This document shows, piece after piece, positions 25,344 through 33,303 of a DNA stretch of 64,000 nucleotides. The stretch comes from Rhizobiaceae bacterium (GTDB taxonomy: Bacteria > Pseudomonadota > Alphaproteobacteria > Rhizobiales > Rhizobiaceae). The stretch lies in contig JAMLJC010000001.1 in assembly GCA_023953845.1 (NCBI GenBank), positions 1,302,001-1,366,000 of the forward strand, given 5' to 3'. The notes beneath the pieces are model-generated. The model saw nothing but the letters and a program-made list of their open reading frames with translations, was not told the origin of the DNA and did not search any database. Each line of letters opens with the position of its first letter. Position 1 is the first letter of the stretch. Both the position numbers and the translations under genes were made by a program.

Positions 25344-26633
25344 TCACGCCCTCAGGGCATGCCACTCCCGATACAGCCGCAACGCGCGTCTGATGTCCGA
25401 TTTCTTGCCTGCGCTGAAAGCCTGCAGGTCCAGCGCCTCTTCCAGGCGCCGCGCCTCCGTCCCTGCACAGGCGATCGCCCGGCCGCCGAGCAGCTCGTGA
25501 GCCTTGCGCACCCGCCACTTCACGTTGGCGACGAGCTGGGGTGCAAGTTTCCGGGACTTCGCCAGCCACTGGCCGAAGTTACCCGGCACCTCCGGCCACG
25601 TCTGGCCATGGTGGCGTCGCAGGATCTCGGTTCCGATGATGCGAGCCATGGGAGCTGGCACCGCGTTCGCGATCATCTGGTCCACGTCCCGGCTGCGGCA
25701 GCCGGACCAGTCCCAGTTCCTCGGAAATCCCTGGATGCGGGAGGTGTCGGACTGCGTCAGCACGGTGGCATTCGCCGCAGGCGCCGGATCGGCAGGATGG
25801 GGATTGTCGAGATATGACTGACGAGGGCGCTCCCGGGAGGTCCTCACGATGGCCGGCGCGGCTTCGTCGAGGGAAAATACCCCGCGCCCGTCGAAGTAGG
25901 GCCGCATGAATACCGCCTCGACATAGTTGGAGTCACCTGGATGCGGCACGTAGGTGCTCGGCTGCGGCCGCCTGGCATTGCGGATCGTCGGGTTCGGCTC
26001 GTCTGCCGACCACACGCCACGTCGACCTGGCGAGCGGGGATGGTTGTAGACGTGATCCCCGAGGCCATCGCCGAACAGCTCCCGCAGGGACATCGGCCTG
26101 GCAGCCGCTGCCTTCCGGATCGAGGAGTCCATGAAACCGTCGCGCTCGCCGCGTCGTCCGATGACCAGCAGGCGCTTCCGGCGCTGAGGGACACCGTAAT
26201 AGGCGGCATCCACCACGATCTCGGTCATCCCGTAGCCTGCCCGGGATAGCATCTCCTTGCCGTCCAGCCAGGCGGCGGAGTTCCTCGCCCTCTGGACATT
26301 CTCCATGACAAACCATTCAGGGGATGCGGCGCACACGTACAGCGCGAATATCCTGGTATGATTCGCGCGCTCTCCTTCGGTCCGGAGACCCGCTGGCGAG
26401 AAGTCCTGGCAGGGCGGACCGCCTACGATGATGTCGGGCCTGAGCGCCGCTATCCGGGGCGCGAAGAGGGCGACATCCGTCAGGTCGGCTTGGGTCGCGT
26501 GATAACCGACATTCCGGTTATAGACGGCGACTGCCGCGGGACTGGAATCGTATGCCGCCAGCATCCGGAAGCCCGCCTGCCGGAGGCCCAGGGACATGCC
26601 GCCGGCGCCTGCATAAATCTCGACCGCTGTCAT
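25344..26633 (-). CDS. DNA (cytosine-5-)-methyltransferase, orphan
   Basis: A 429-residue Dcm-like enzyme. Motif I is VEIYAGAGGMSLGLRQAGF; motif IV with the catalytic Cys is VGGPPCQDFSPAG; motif VI is FVMENVQRARNS; motif VIII is QRRKRLLVIG; and motif X is NAVPAPMARIIGTEI. Between VIII and X is a target-recognition region (~150 residues), and a ~75-residue basic extension follows motif X. The frame is open upstream to 26885, but the conserved fold starts at ATG 26633. No restriction endonuclease gene is adjacent. It is convergent with the protease operon, so it could protect host DNA for that system or act alone in epigenetic control. Confidence 0.9.
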   Translation of the reverse strand: MTAVEIYAGAGGMSLGLRQAGFRMLAAYDSSPAAVAVYNRNVGYHATQADLTDVALFAPRIAALRPDIIVGGPPCQDFSPAGLRTEGERANHTRIFALYVCAASPEWFVMENVQRARNSAAWLDGKEMLSRAGYGMTEIVVDAAYYGVPQRRKRLLVIGRRGERDGFMDSSIRKAAAARPMSLRELFGDGLGDHVYNHPRSPGRRGVWSADEPNPTIRNARRPQPSTYVPHPGDSNYVEAVFMRPYFDGRGVFSLDEAAPAIVRTSRERPRQSYLDNPHPADPAPAANATVLTQSDTSRIQGFPRNWDWSGCRSRDVDQMIANAVPAPMARIIGTEILRRHHGQTWPEVPGNFGQWLAKSRKLAPQLVANVKWRVRKAHELLGGRAIACAGTEARRLEEALDLQAFSAGKKSDIRRALRLYREWHALRA

Positions 26634-26865
26634 CGACGATCGGCCGACGACCTCGGAAGAAGCCGATCCCGTGAAAATCCCCTCGGTGTCCCGATACAAT
26701 TCTGCCCACTCCCCTACACCCCGAATCTCAATGACCGGGTGATGGTTAAGGGATGACGAATCCGCCGTGAAGCGCAGCGGCACGCATTGAATGTCGCATC
26801 TATGTTGATGCACATGCCATTTCTGTCGATCTGTTGTCCTTTTTCTCCGAGGCAGGCAGCGTGCG

Positions 26866-26923
26866 AGCAGTCGTATGTCGGTCATCGAAACGTCGTAACG
26901 TGGTCGTTTCAGCTTGAAGCCTT
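26866..26923. repeat. 58-bp dispersed direct repeat, copy 1
   Basis: 58 bases starting AGCAGTCGTATGTCGGTCAT and ending CAGCTTGAAGCCTT. A second copy at 33709-33766 differs at one position. It lies just upstream of the SRPBCC pseudogene. There are no terminal inverted repeats and no ORF. Confidence 0.8.
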
Positions 26924-26930
26924 CCTCGGG

Positions 26931-27190
26931 TTGTCGAGGAAATCGTGACCGAAGGCGATCCGCTGCGATCGAAGGTCTAGGGAACAGTCGGCGAGCCGGC
27001 GCTCTGGGTCATCGGCCGCTACAGGATGGGGTTCAGGATAGCGCCGACGGTCCGTCGTCGCTGCCGACCGTGCCCATAGAGTAAGACCTGCCGGAAGGCC
27101 TCGGCACGCGTGTGGCAGGATGGCTGTTGGACGGCTTCTGCGCCCGATGGTGCACAAGCCGAATGGCAGCGGATGCCGCGCGGCATTTCC
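26931..27190 (+). pseudogene. Degenerate SRPBCC-family gene fragment
   Basis: The plus-strand text translates to EEIVTEGDP... then VGEPALWVIGRYRMGF, then, after frameshifts, DGFCARWCTSRMAADAARHF. This matches the C-terminal half of the intact SRPBCC protein encoded at 54489-55022 on the other strand. There is an in-frame TAG at 26978 and at least two frame changes, so it is not functional. It is one of three fragments in this region related to intact genes elsewhere in the island. The remaining DNA of the 834-bp gap upstream of the Fic gene holds the 58-bp repeat and the promoter repeats. Confidence 0.8.
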
Positions 27191-27286
27191 AACGTGCCCG
27201 CGAGCCTCCACTCGGCCACCGCATCGCTGAACGATGCCCAACCTGTCGTAGTGGCCGATGCGCTTCATACAGATTCATTCATCGCG

Positions 27287-27440
27287 TAAGTCGCGAATGT
27301 TTTCAGTTTTCCGACATTAAGCCACGGTTGTTTTCGGAATGTCTCCGCTTGCCCTTGCTAAAGCCTGCACGAGCGAGCATATTCTTAAGTGCCAAAAGTT
27401 TTCGTCTTGACCCATTAAGTTCCGATTGTTTTCAGAATAT
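27287..27440 (+). promoter_or_regulatory. Four phased operator-like repeats before the Fic gene
   Basis: Four copies of TAAG-N7-(T/A)GTTTTC: TAAG at 27287, 27318, 27386 and 27416, with the GTTTTC box always exactly 11 bases after the TAAG start. Distances are 31, 68 and 30 bp, near multiples of three helical turns. Copies 2 and 4 extend their match through GGAATGTC/AGAATATC. The array ends about 30 bp before the ATG. Autoregulatory binding by the AbiEi-like N-domain of the Fic protein is the simplest reading. Confidence 0.65.
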
Positions 27441-27468
27441 CGGATGCCGCGATGCCTAAGGAGCAAAA

Positions 27469-28992
27469 ATGAGCGAGTTCCCCGAGTTCGTGCTGTCGAC
27501 AAAGGAGAATTCTCTGAAGGTCTCGCGCGCTGTCGCGGCGAAGAGGTTGCGCGAGATCGGAAGCCGCCTTTACACGACCCACATGCTCGAGGACCGAGTG
27601 ACGCTTGTCCGCCGCAACGTCTGGAAGATCGTCCCTCTCTATTTTCCTGACGCCATCGTTGCCGACCGGACCGCCCTGGAGCAGAAGCCTGCCGATGATG
27701 GTTCCGTGTTCCTGATTGCCAGAACCAAACGAGATGTCAATTTGCCAGGGATCGTTATCCGCTCCCGCAAGGGACATGGCAGAATAGAAGGCGACTACCC
27801 GATGCGCGCCAACTTGTACTGCACGTCGCTTGCCCGTACATTCGTCGAAAACATGGTGCCGTCCAGGTCGAGAAGCGGGATTGCCAGGACAGCTTCACGA
27901 ACGGAGATCGAAAATCACCTTCTCAACCTATACCGCAGCGGCGGCGAGACAGGCATCAACATCCTGCGTGACCAGATCAAGAAGGTCGGGAAGGAACTTG
28001 GGCTGGCAGATGAAGCCCAACAGCTAAGCTCCATGATCGGCACATTGATCGGCACTCAGGAAGCCAGGCTCACATCGCCGGCCGTGGCCGCGCATTTATC
28101 CGGAGAATCCTACGACCCGCAGCGGGTGGACCTCTTAAACAAGATTCACGACGTTCTCAGAAGCAGGGCGCCCCAGGCCCCCCTCCTATCCAGCCTCACG
28201 CCTGGAGCGGCGATCAATCAGGCTTTCTTCGAATCCTACTTTTCCAACTTCATCGAAGGAACGGAGTTCGAGCTCGACGAGGCCGAGGACATTATCTTCA
28301 AGGGAGCCATTCCCGAGGAACGGCCTGCCGATGCCCATGATATCGTAGGTACGTTCGAAACGATTTCGGACCCCGCCGACCATGGGCGCGTTCCTCTAAG
28401 CTTCGATGATTTCGTCACGCTCCTGAAGAGCCGGAACAAACGCATCATGGACGCACGGCCGGAGAAATCGCCTGGCCAGTTCAAGACGAAAGACAACAGG
28501 TTCGGGATGGTAGCCTTCGTCAAATCCAGTGAGGTCGTCGGGACGCTCCGGGAAGGTTTCAAGATCTACCAGCGTTTCGACAGCGCCATCGATCGAGCGA
28601 TCTTCATGATGTTCCTGGTCGCCGAGGTTCACCCGTTCAACGATGGCAATGGCAGAACTGCCAGAATCATGATGAATGCGGAACTGACGGCAGCAAAGGA
28701 AACAAGGATCATCATTCCGACCGTCTACCGATCGAACTACCTTGAAGGGCTTCGGATGGCGACCAATGCCGGAGACCCACACACGCTCATCAGAACGCTT
28801 GAATTCGCGCAGCGTTACGTCCACGCGATCAATTGGTCGACCATCGAAAGGGCGACGTCCCTTCTTTCAAAAACGAACGCTTTTGTCCGCCCGGAAGTGG
28901 GGGACCGAGAAGCGATCAGACTTCGTCTCCCACGTCCGGAAGATGACGAGGACGGCAGCGGGGGAGACATGTCGGGCGGACCAAGGCGCTAG
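27469..28992 (+). CDS. Fic-domain AMPylase with AbiEi-like N-terminal domain
   Basis: A 507-residue protein with a strong AAGGAG site. Residues 1-130 resemble the winged-helix AbiEi/DUF6088 antitoxin type (AKRLREIGSRLYTTHM... RRNVWKIVPLYFPDAIV). Near 259 is SNFIEG, matching the [S/T]xxxE[G/N] inhibitory helix, so the toxin is self-inhibited from the N-terminal side (class II). The Fic core is HPFNDGNGRTAR at ~388, with all catalytic residues (His, acidic, Asn, Arg). Fic enzymes transfer AMP from ATP to target hydroxyls such as those of gyrase. The upstream repeats suggest autorepression. A fused toxin-antitoxin-like defence or stress module is likely. Confidence 0.9.
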   Translation: MSEFPEFVLSTKENSLKVSRAVAAKRLREIGSRLYTTHMLEDRVTLVRRNVWKIVPLYFPDAIVADRTALEQKPADDGSVFLIARTKRDVNLPGIVIRSRKGHGRIEGDYPMRANLYCTSLARTFVENMVPSRSRSGIARTASRTEIENHLLNLYRSGGETGINILRDQIKKVGKELGLADEAQQLSSMIGTLIGTQEARLTSPAVAAHLSGESYDPQRVDLLNKIHDVLRSRAPQAPLLSSLTPGAAINQAFFESYFSNFIEGTEFELDEAEDIIFKGAIPEERPADAHDIVGTFETISDPADHGRVPLSFDDFVTLLKSRNKRIMDARPEKSPGQFKTKDNRFGMVAFVKSSEVVGTLREGFKIYQRFDSAIDRAIFMMFLVAEVHPFNDGNGRTARIMMNAELTAAKETRIIIPTVYRSNYLEGLRMATNAGDPHTLIRTLEFAQRYVHAINWSTIERATSLLSKTNAFVRPEVGDREAIRLRLPRPEDDEDGSGGDMSGGPRR

Positions 28993-29100
28993 CGCCCCGG
29001 CCGCCGGGAGAGGGACGGATCGCGGTCGGCCCGTTGCCATGGCAGGCCGCTCCCTCGCATTCCGACGAAGGCCAAGATGGCTCGACATCCCCGCAGCGGT

Positions 29101-29817
29101 CTAGCGCTGGTACGTCTCAGGCGATCTCGTGAACGCCTCCTCGCAACGCGTCGAGCAGAACCAGTGCACGGGCGGATGCGATCTTGCATACGCGGAATAT
29201 GGCGCGTGCATCCTGCAGACCGGGTCGATCCAGGCAACGTCCACGGCGTCGGTCATCTGGATCGAGAAGAGCGGGACCCTGGTGGCCACGGATCGAAGCG
29301 AGGCTTGGCCCAGCGGCTCGACGGATATCCCTTTCGCTTCCGCCAGTTCCGCGATCGGCTGCGTGGCGAGCAGTCGGCCTGCCGATGTAGAAGCAACGAT
29401 GCGAGAGGCGATGTTGACGGTGGCGCCGAAGAAGTCGGCATCCCTTCGAATGACAGGCCCATAGTGCACTCCGGCCCTGACAAGAGGGAGCCGTGGGTCG
29501 GCCCGGCATTTTGGAAGGAGATCGGCAAGCGCCCGAAGGGCCACATCAGGATTCGGGAAGGCAAGCATGGCCTCGTCGCCGATCCATTTCACCAGCCGCC
29601 CGCCATGTTCGAGGGCTTCGGTCACATGTTGCTCAAATGCGATCAGGATGGCGAGTGCGGCTTCGTCGCCAAAGACATCCGTGATCGAACTGAACCCCGA
29701 CAGGTCAACGAACGCTATCGCCGCTGACGGTCCCCATTCTTCGGCCGACCCAAGCCGTTCTTCGGTATCCATCGTCTTGTCTTTCAAGGCACCAGCGACA
29801 TCCTTATATCGCGACAT
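29101..29817 (-). CDS. Class III adenylate/guanylate cyclase fused to a YHS metal-binding domain
   Basis: A 238-residue soluble protein. The cyclase domain contains AIAFVDLSGFSSI, RLVKWIGDEAMLAFPNP and FGATVNIASRIV, with both metal aspartates and the Asn/Arg pair. After a short linker a C-terminal YHS-type domain follows: DPVCRM at ~200 then HWFCSTRCEEAFTRSPETY. YHS domains bind metals in copper P-ATPases and some oxygenases. The combination suggests cyclic-nucleotide synthesis controlled by metal, consistent with the metal-resistance island. In-frame starts exist at 29817 (chosen), 29772 and 29916; none has a good ribosome site. Confidence 0.85.
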   Translation of the reverse strand: MSRYKDVAGALKDKTMDTEERLGSAEEWGPSAAIAFVDLSGFSSITDVFGDEAALAILIAFEQHVTEALEHGGRLVKWIGDEAMLAFPNPDVALRALADLLPKCRADPRLPLVRAGVHYGPVIRRDADFFGATVNIASRIVASTSAGRLLATQPIAELAEAKGISVEPLGQASLRSVATRVPLFSIQMTDAVDVAWIDPVCRMHAPYSAYARSHPPVHWFCSTRCEEAFTRSPETYQR

Positions 29818-29937
29818 CCGCGATTGGTGCCAGCACCGGTCCGCTGCCATTCGGTGAATGCGCGAGGAGGACCACGCCGCAGGCAGTAGGCGAGACCGAC
29901 CCACGGAAGGGGCCACCAGCCGAAAGCGCCCTCGGTC

Positions 29938-30236
29938 GCGATTCGACCCGCGTCGTCTCCTGAAACACGACTTCCATCGTCAGGACGCTGTCAGCCTTGA
30001 AGAGGACAGGGCTGCTCTGGAAGGCGGGGGACGCTGCTGAGGCGCGCGACCGACCCTTGGGAGGCTATCTCGGTGGCATCATGAACACGCTGGCTCCGGA
30101 GCCCGGGATACCCAGCCAGCAGGGACCCGATGCGCAGACGGTCGACTGACAACTCGATGTCGTCACAATGGCCGTCAAGGTGCCGCAGAGCTGCCTCGCC
30201 TTCATTGCTGGAACGTCGAGCTGACGAGGGCGGCTG
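29938..30236 (+). pseudogene. Fragment of a type II glyceraldehyde-3-phosphate dehydrogenase gene
   Basis: Plus-strand DNA closely similar to the middle of the intact minus-strand gene at 49789-50841. It reads STRVVS, then a TGA precisely at the catalytic-cysteine codon of SCNTTS, then NTTSIVRTLSALKR. Frameshifted stretches equivalent to GGIMNTM, QGPDA, LDVVTMAVKVPQ and WNVELTR follow. Roughly residues 135-240 are covered; both ends are missing. Nothing else is seen in the 432-bp gap between the cyclase-YHS and YqaA genes. Confidence 0.85.
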
Positions 30237-30249
30237 GTGTTCGCTTGCC

Positions 30250-30690
30250 TTATCCAAGAATTCCGAGCGTTGCGGCAGCGACGGCCACGTAGCGGGCCGC
30301 CTTGGCGACCGCGACGATCGCCACGAAGCTCCAGAACGGCTCTCGAAGGATGCCCGCGGCAACGGTCAGGGCATCGCCGCCGACGGGTGCCCAGCTCAGC
30401 AGGAGGCTCCATCGTCCCCAGCGGCGGTACCACCCGCTTGCGCGGCCCAGGACCGAAGGACTGACAGGAAACCATCTTCTGTCGCGGAGGCGGTCCACGC
30501 TGCGTCCAAGGGCCCAGTTCAGGACGGCTCCGAGCACATTGCCGACGGTGGCGACTGCAACCAGCAGGGCGGGAGAATGCGTGCCCGCCGCTAGAAGTCC
30601 GGCGAGTACCGCCTCCGATTGCGCCGGCACGATCGTGGCGGCAACGAACGCCGCCGCAAACAAGCCTCCAAGGATTCCAATGTCACCCAT
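30250..30690 (-). CDS. YqaA/DedA-like small membrane protein
   Basis: A 146-residue inner-membrane protein of the VTT/SNARE-associated fold. It has four hydrophobic stretches, with FVAATIVPAQSEAVLAGLLAAG near the N-terminus, the glycine-rich VATVGNVLGAVLNWALGRSVDR loop and WAPVGGDALTVAAGILREPFW. YqaA proteins are linked to envelope lipid handling. ATG 30690 has GAAGG 8 bases upstream, so I prefer it to 30714. It is convergent with the GAPDH fragment and follows the gabD-like gene on the same strand by 84 bp. Confidence 0.82.
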   Translation of the reverse strand: MGDIGILGGLFAAAFVAATIVPAQSEAVLAGLLAAGTHSPALLVAVATVGNVLGAVLNWALGRSVDRLRDRRWFPVSPSVLGRASGWYRRWGRWSLLLSWAPVGGDALTVAAGILREPFWSFVAIVAVAKAARYVAVAAATLGILG

Positions 30691-30774
30691 GGAGGAGGCC
30701 TTCGACTGCTGCACTGATCACGAAGCCAGAACCTTCGTCGGAATCAAGGGAAGCAGGGTAGCGCCGACGACGAG

Positions 30775-32220
30775 TCAGATGCCGCCCATGCAGAGATATT
30801 TCATTTCGAGATATTCCTCGATTCCATGGCGGGACCCCTCCCGGCCGATGCCGGACTGCTTCATTCCGCCGAAAGGCGCGGCTTCCGAGGACATGCGGCC
30901 TGTGTTGATGCCGACCATGCCATATTCGAGAGCCTCGGCGACACGCCAGACGCGCTTCAGGTTGGATGCAAAGAAGTATGCGGCGAGCCCGTAGATGGTG
31001 TCGTTGGCCTCATGCACGATCGCGTCGGCATCCTCGAAGCGGATGATCGGTGCCAACGGGCCGAATGTCTCCTCCTGCGCCACCTTCATCTCCCGGGAGA
31101 CGTCGGTGAGGACCGTTGGCTGGAAGAACGTGCCTTCCTTGCCGATACGATTGCCCCCGCATTGCACTCTGCCGCCTTTCGCCACGGCATCGGCGATGTG
31201 GGATTCGATCTTGGCCAGCGAGTGGCCATCGATCAGCGGTCCGACGGTTACATCCGGATCGAAGCCGTCGCCGACGGCAAGGCGGCGGACCTTCTCCACG
31301 AACTTGCCGACGAACTCGTCATGGACATCCGACTGGACATAGAGGCGGTTCGCGGAAACGCAGGTCTGCCCGGCGTTCCGGAACTTCGCCTGAATGGCGC
31401 CGTCGACGGCCGCGTCGACATCGGCATCGTCGAAGACGATGAAGGGCGCGTTGCCGCCGAGCTCCAGGCTGACCTTCTTGATCTGGTCCGAGCACTGGCG
31501 CATGAGCAGCCGCCCAACCTCGGTCGAGCCCGTGAAGCTGATCTTGCGGACCTTGGGGTTTGAACAGAGTTCGCGGCCGACCGCATCGCCTTCGGATGCG
31601 TAAACAAGATTGAGAACGCCTTCAGGAAAGCCAGCCTGCTCGGCCAAGGCGAACATAGCGCCCGCAACGAGCGGCGTCTGCTCAGCAGGCTTGAGCACGA
31701 TCGCGCAGCCCGCGGCAAGAGCCGGCGAGATCTTGCGCGCCACCATCGAGGCGGGAAAGTTCCAGGGAGTGATCGTGCCGACGACGCCGATCGGCTGCTT
31801 GATCACAAGCATGCGGCGGTCAGCCGAAGGGGCGGGGATCGTCTCGCCATAGATGCGGTTCGCCTCTTCCGCGTACCACTGCACGTAAGCGGCTGCATGC
31901 GACACCTCCGACCGCGCTTCGGCAAGCGGCTTGCCCATCTCGGCGGTCAGTATCGCAGCAAGATCATCCGTATGGGCGACGATCAACTGATGCCAGCGCC
32001 ACAGCATGTCGCTTCGCTCGCGCGCGGTCAGCGCCGCCCATCGAGGCTGCGCGGCATGCGCACTGTCGATGGCCGCGCGGGTCTCCTCGATGCCCATGTC
32101 AGGCAGCTCTGCCAGCAACGCGCCCGTCGACGGGTTGAACACCTTGAACGTCCGCCCGCTGACGGGCCTACCCAGCGAACGCGCGCGGCCTATGGCATTG
32201 AAAAGGTCCGGCGATTTCAT
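30775..32220 (-). CDS. gabD: NAD(P)-dependent succinate-semialdehyde dehydrogenase
   Basis: A 481-residue ALDH of the GabD group. It shows VGTITPWNFPASMVARKISPALAAGC, KISFTGSTEVGRLLMRQ, SLELGGNAPFIVFDDADVDAAV, the catalytic Cys in NAGQTCVSANRLYV, and EETFGPLAPIIRF. GabD oxidises succinate semialdehyde to succinate in GABA catabolism; related enzymes take glutarate semialdehyde, so the substrate is inferred. The open frame extends beyond the start to 32556, but MKSPDLFNAIGR at 32220 is the family start. No GABA transaminase gene is next to it, so here it may serve general aldehyde detoxification. Confidence 0.88.
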   Translation of the reverse strand: MKSPDLFNAIGRARSLGRPVSGRTFKVFNPSTGALLAELPDMGIEETRAAIDSAHAAQPRWAALTARERSDMLWRWHQLIVAHTDDLAAILTAEMGKPLAEARSEVSHAAAYVQWYAEEANRIYGETIPAPSADRRMLVIKQPIGVVGTITPWNFPASMVARKISPALAAGCAIVLKPAEQTPLVAGAMFALAEQAGFPEGVLNLVYASEGDAVGRELCSNPKVRKISFTGSTEVGRLLMRQCSDQIKKVSLELGGNAPFIVFDDADVDAAVDGAIQAKFRNAGQTCVSANRLYVQSDVHDEFVGKFVEKVRRLAVGDGFDPDVTVGPLIDGHSLAKIESHIADAVAKGGRVQCGGNRIGKEGTFFQPTVLTDVSREMKVAQEETFGPLAPIIRFEDADAIVHEANDTIYGLAAYFFASNLKRVWRVAEALEYGMVGINTGRMSSEAAPFGGMKQSGIGREGSRHGIEEYLEMKYLCMGGI

Positions 32221-32570
32221 GCGGTCGGACAACGGATAGTGTAAGGGCAATGCCTGACTCCTTCTCAGGGCGGGCGGGTGTCTGTTTACTGGCGATGCCG
32301 TGTACTCCTCACGACAGGGCGGCGCATAGGGCCTTAGGCCACATGGAATAGACACCAGGGAGAAATGCCCGTCGTGCAGGAAGGGTGCGGCGATTGAGCG
32401 CGTTGGGAGAGGTCGCCGCTTCGGTTCCACTTCAAGGCTCAGCCGCGCCGTGCACGGACACAGGAAGCGAGCCGCGGCCTTGAACTCACACCATAGGTAG
32501 CGCGGCGCGGCGGCCCGCAGTCGGGGACGAACCTTGCAGACGGCGGTTCTTCGCACCGGAGGAGCCGCTC
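32221..32570. other. 350-bp gap with no recognisable gene
   Basis: Upstream DNA of the gabD-like gene. The minus frame stays open to 32556, but the translation (Arg/Pro/Cys-rich, no family features) looks non-coding. No repeat or convincing promoter was seen. Confidence 0.6.
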
Positions 32571-32723
32571 ATGGATGCCGAAGCGTCGGGCTCCAACCGA
32601 CTGCTGGCCGGGGAACACACACCCCTGTGCCCCCGACGCATGGGCATCTTCATGCTCGGAACCATGCGGGGAATGTATCCGAACAGGAGGGCCAACCTGG
32701 CACTCTGGCGATTAGGGGCTTGA
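32571..32723 (+). pseudogene. Remnant of a small membrane protein (possibly DUF305-associated)
   Basis: A 50-codon ORF with a GGAGGAG ribosome site. Its middle reads MGIFMLGTMRGMYPNRRANLALWRLGA, which resembles the helix-plus-YPNRR-N segment seen before the DUF305 domain in metal-resistance proteins, from memory only. The remaining membrane segments and domain are missing, and the stop falls inside the -35 region of the cueR promoter. Either a remnant or a short real gene. Confidence 0.3.
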
Positions 32724-32750
32724 GCTTCCACCTGCTGGAGGGTTTAGGTT
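32720..32750 (+). promoter_or_regulatory. MerR/CueR-type promoter of cueR
   Basis: TTGAGC (-35, 32720-32725) and TAGGTT (-10, 32745-32750) separated by 19 bp. The spacer contains the dyad CTTCCA-CCTGC-TGGAGG. The over-long spacer and central dyad are the hallmark of MerR-family activation by DNA untwisting. It lies 27 bp before the cueR start. Confidence 0.75.
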
Positions 32751-32777
32751 CACGCGACTCGAGCCAGGAGCCCCGCG

Positions 32778-33176
32778 ATGAACATAGGCACCGCAGCCGC
32801 CAGGTCCGGTCTTCCCGCGAAGACCATCCGATACTACGAGGACATCGGCCTCCTGAAGCCGGACCGCGCGCTCAACGGCTACCGCGACTACTCGGCCGCG
32901 GATGTCCATCGCCTTCGGTTCCTCCAGCGGGCGCGTGGCCTGGGCTTCTCCGTCGAGGAATGCAGGCAGCTCCTGTCGCTTTATGGCGACGCACACCGGG
33001 AAAGCGCCGAAGTGAAGGCGATCGCCTTGGCCAGGCTCGAGGACATCGACAGGAAGATAACAGAACTATCGGCCTTGAGGACCATGCTGCGGCACCTGGT
33101 CGACAACTGCCATGGCGACCACAGGCCCGAATGCCCGATCATCGATGGCCTCGCCGGACCGAGCGGTCCGCACTAG
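32778..33176 (+). CDS. cueR: Copper-sensing MerR-family regulator CueR
   Basis: A 132-residue activator. The winged HTH MNIGTAAARSGLPAKTIRYYEDIGLLKP and the long dimerisation helix (ITELSALRTMLRHLVDNC) are complete. The C-terminal loop CHGDHRPEC has the two cysteines separated by seven residues, the CueR arrangement for Cu(I)/Ag(I). In response to copper it would activate its own promoter and probably copper-efflux genes. No intact target lies directly downstream; the following DNA is a patchwork of gene fragments, so its original target was probably lost. Confidence 0.93.
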   Translation: MNIGTAAARSGLPAKTIRYYEDIGLLKPDRALNGYRDYSAADVHRLRFLQRARGLGFSVEECRQLLSLYGDAHRESAEVKAIALARLEDIDRKITELSALRTMLRHLVDNCHGDHRPECPIIDGLAGPSGPH

Positions 33177-33182
33177 GCGGCG

Positions 33183-33303
33183 ATGCTTATGGAAACGCGG
33201 GCGATGGCGGTTGAGCTGACGATGGGCGATCCTGCGGGGATCGGGACGGAGATCGCCCTCAAGGCCTGGCTGACGCTCCCCGACCGCACCGCCCTCGATG
33301 CCT
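33183..33303 (+). pseudogene. 5' fragment of pdxA (4-hydroxythreonine-4-phosphate dehydrogenase)
   Basis: Plus-strand codons giving AVELTMGDPAGIGTEIALKA, the hallmark N-terminus of PdxA, a pyridoxine-biosynthesis enzyme of ~330 residues. Only about 40 codons remain before the sequence switches to an inverted RND fragment. Non-functional. Confidence 0.75.

Noticed and set aside
26634..26885. 84-codon N-terminal extension of the cytosine methyltransferase
   Set aside because: No conserved sequence before MTAVEIYAGAGG; the extension is Cys/Arg/His-rich and overlaps likely intergenic DNA. The shorter start was used.
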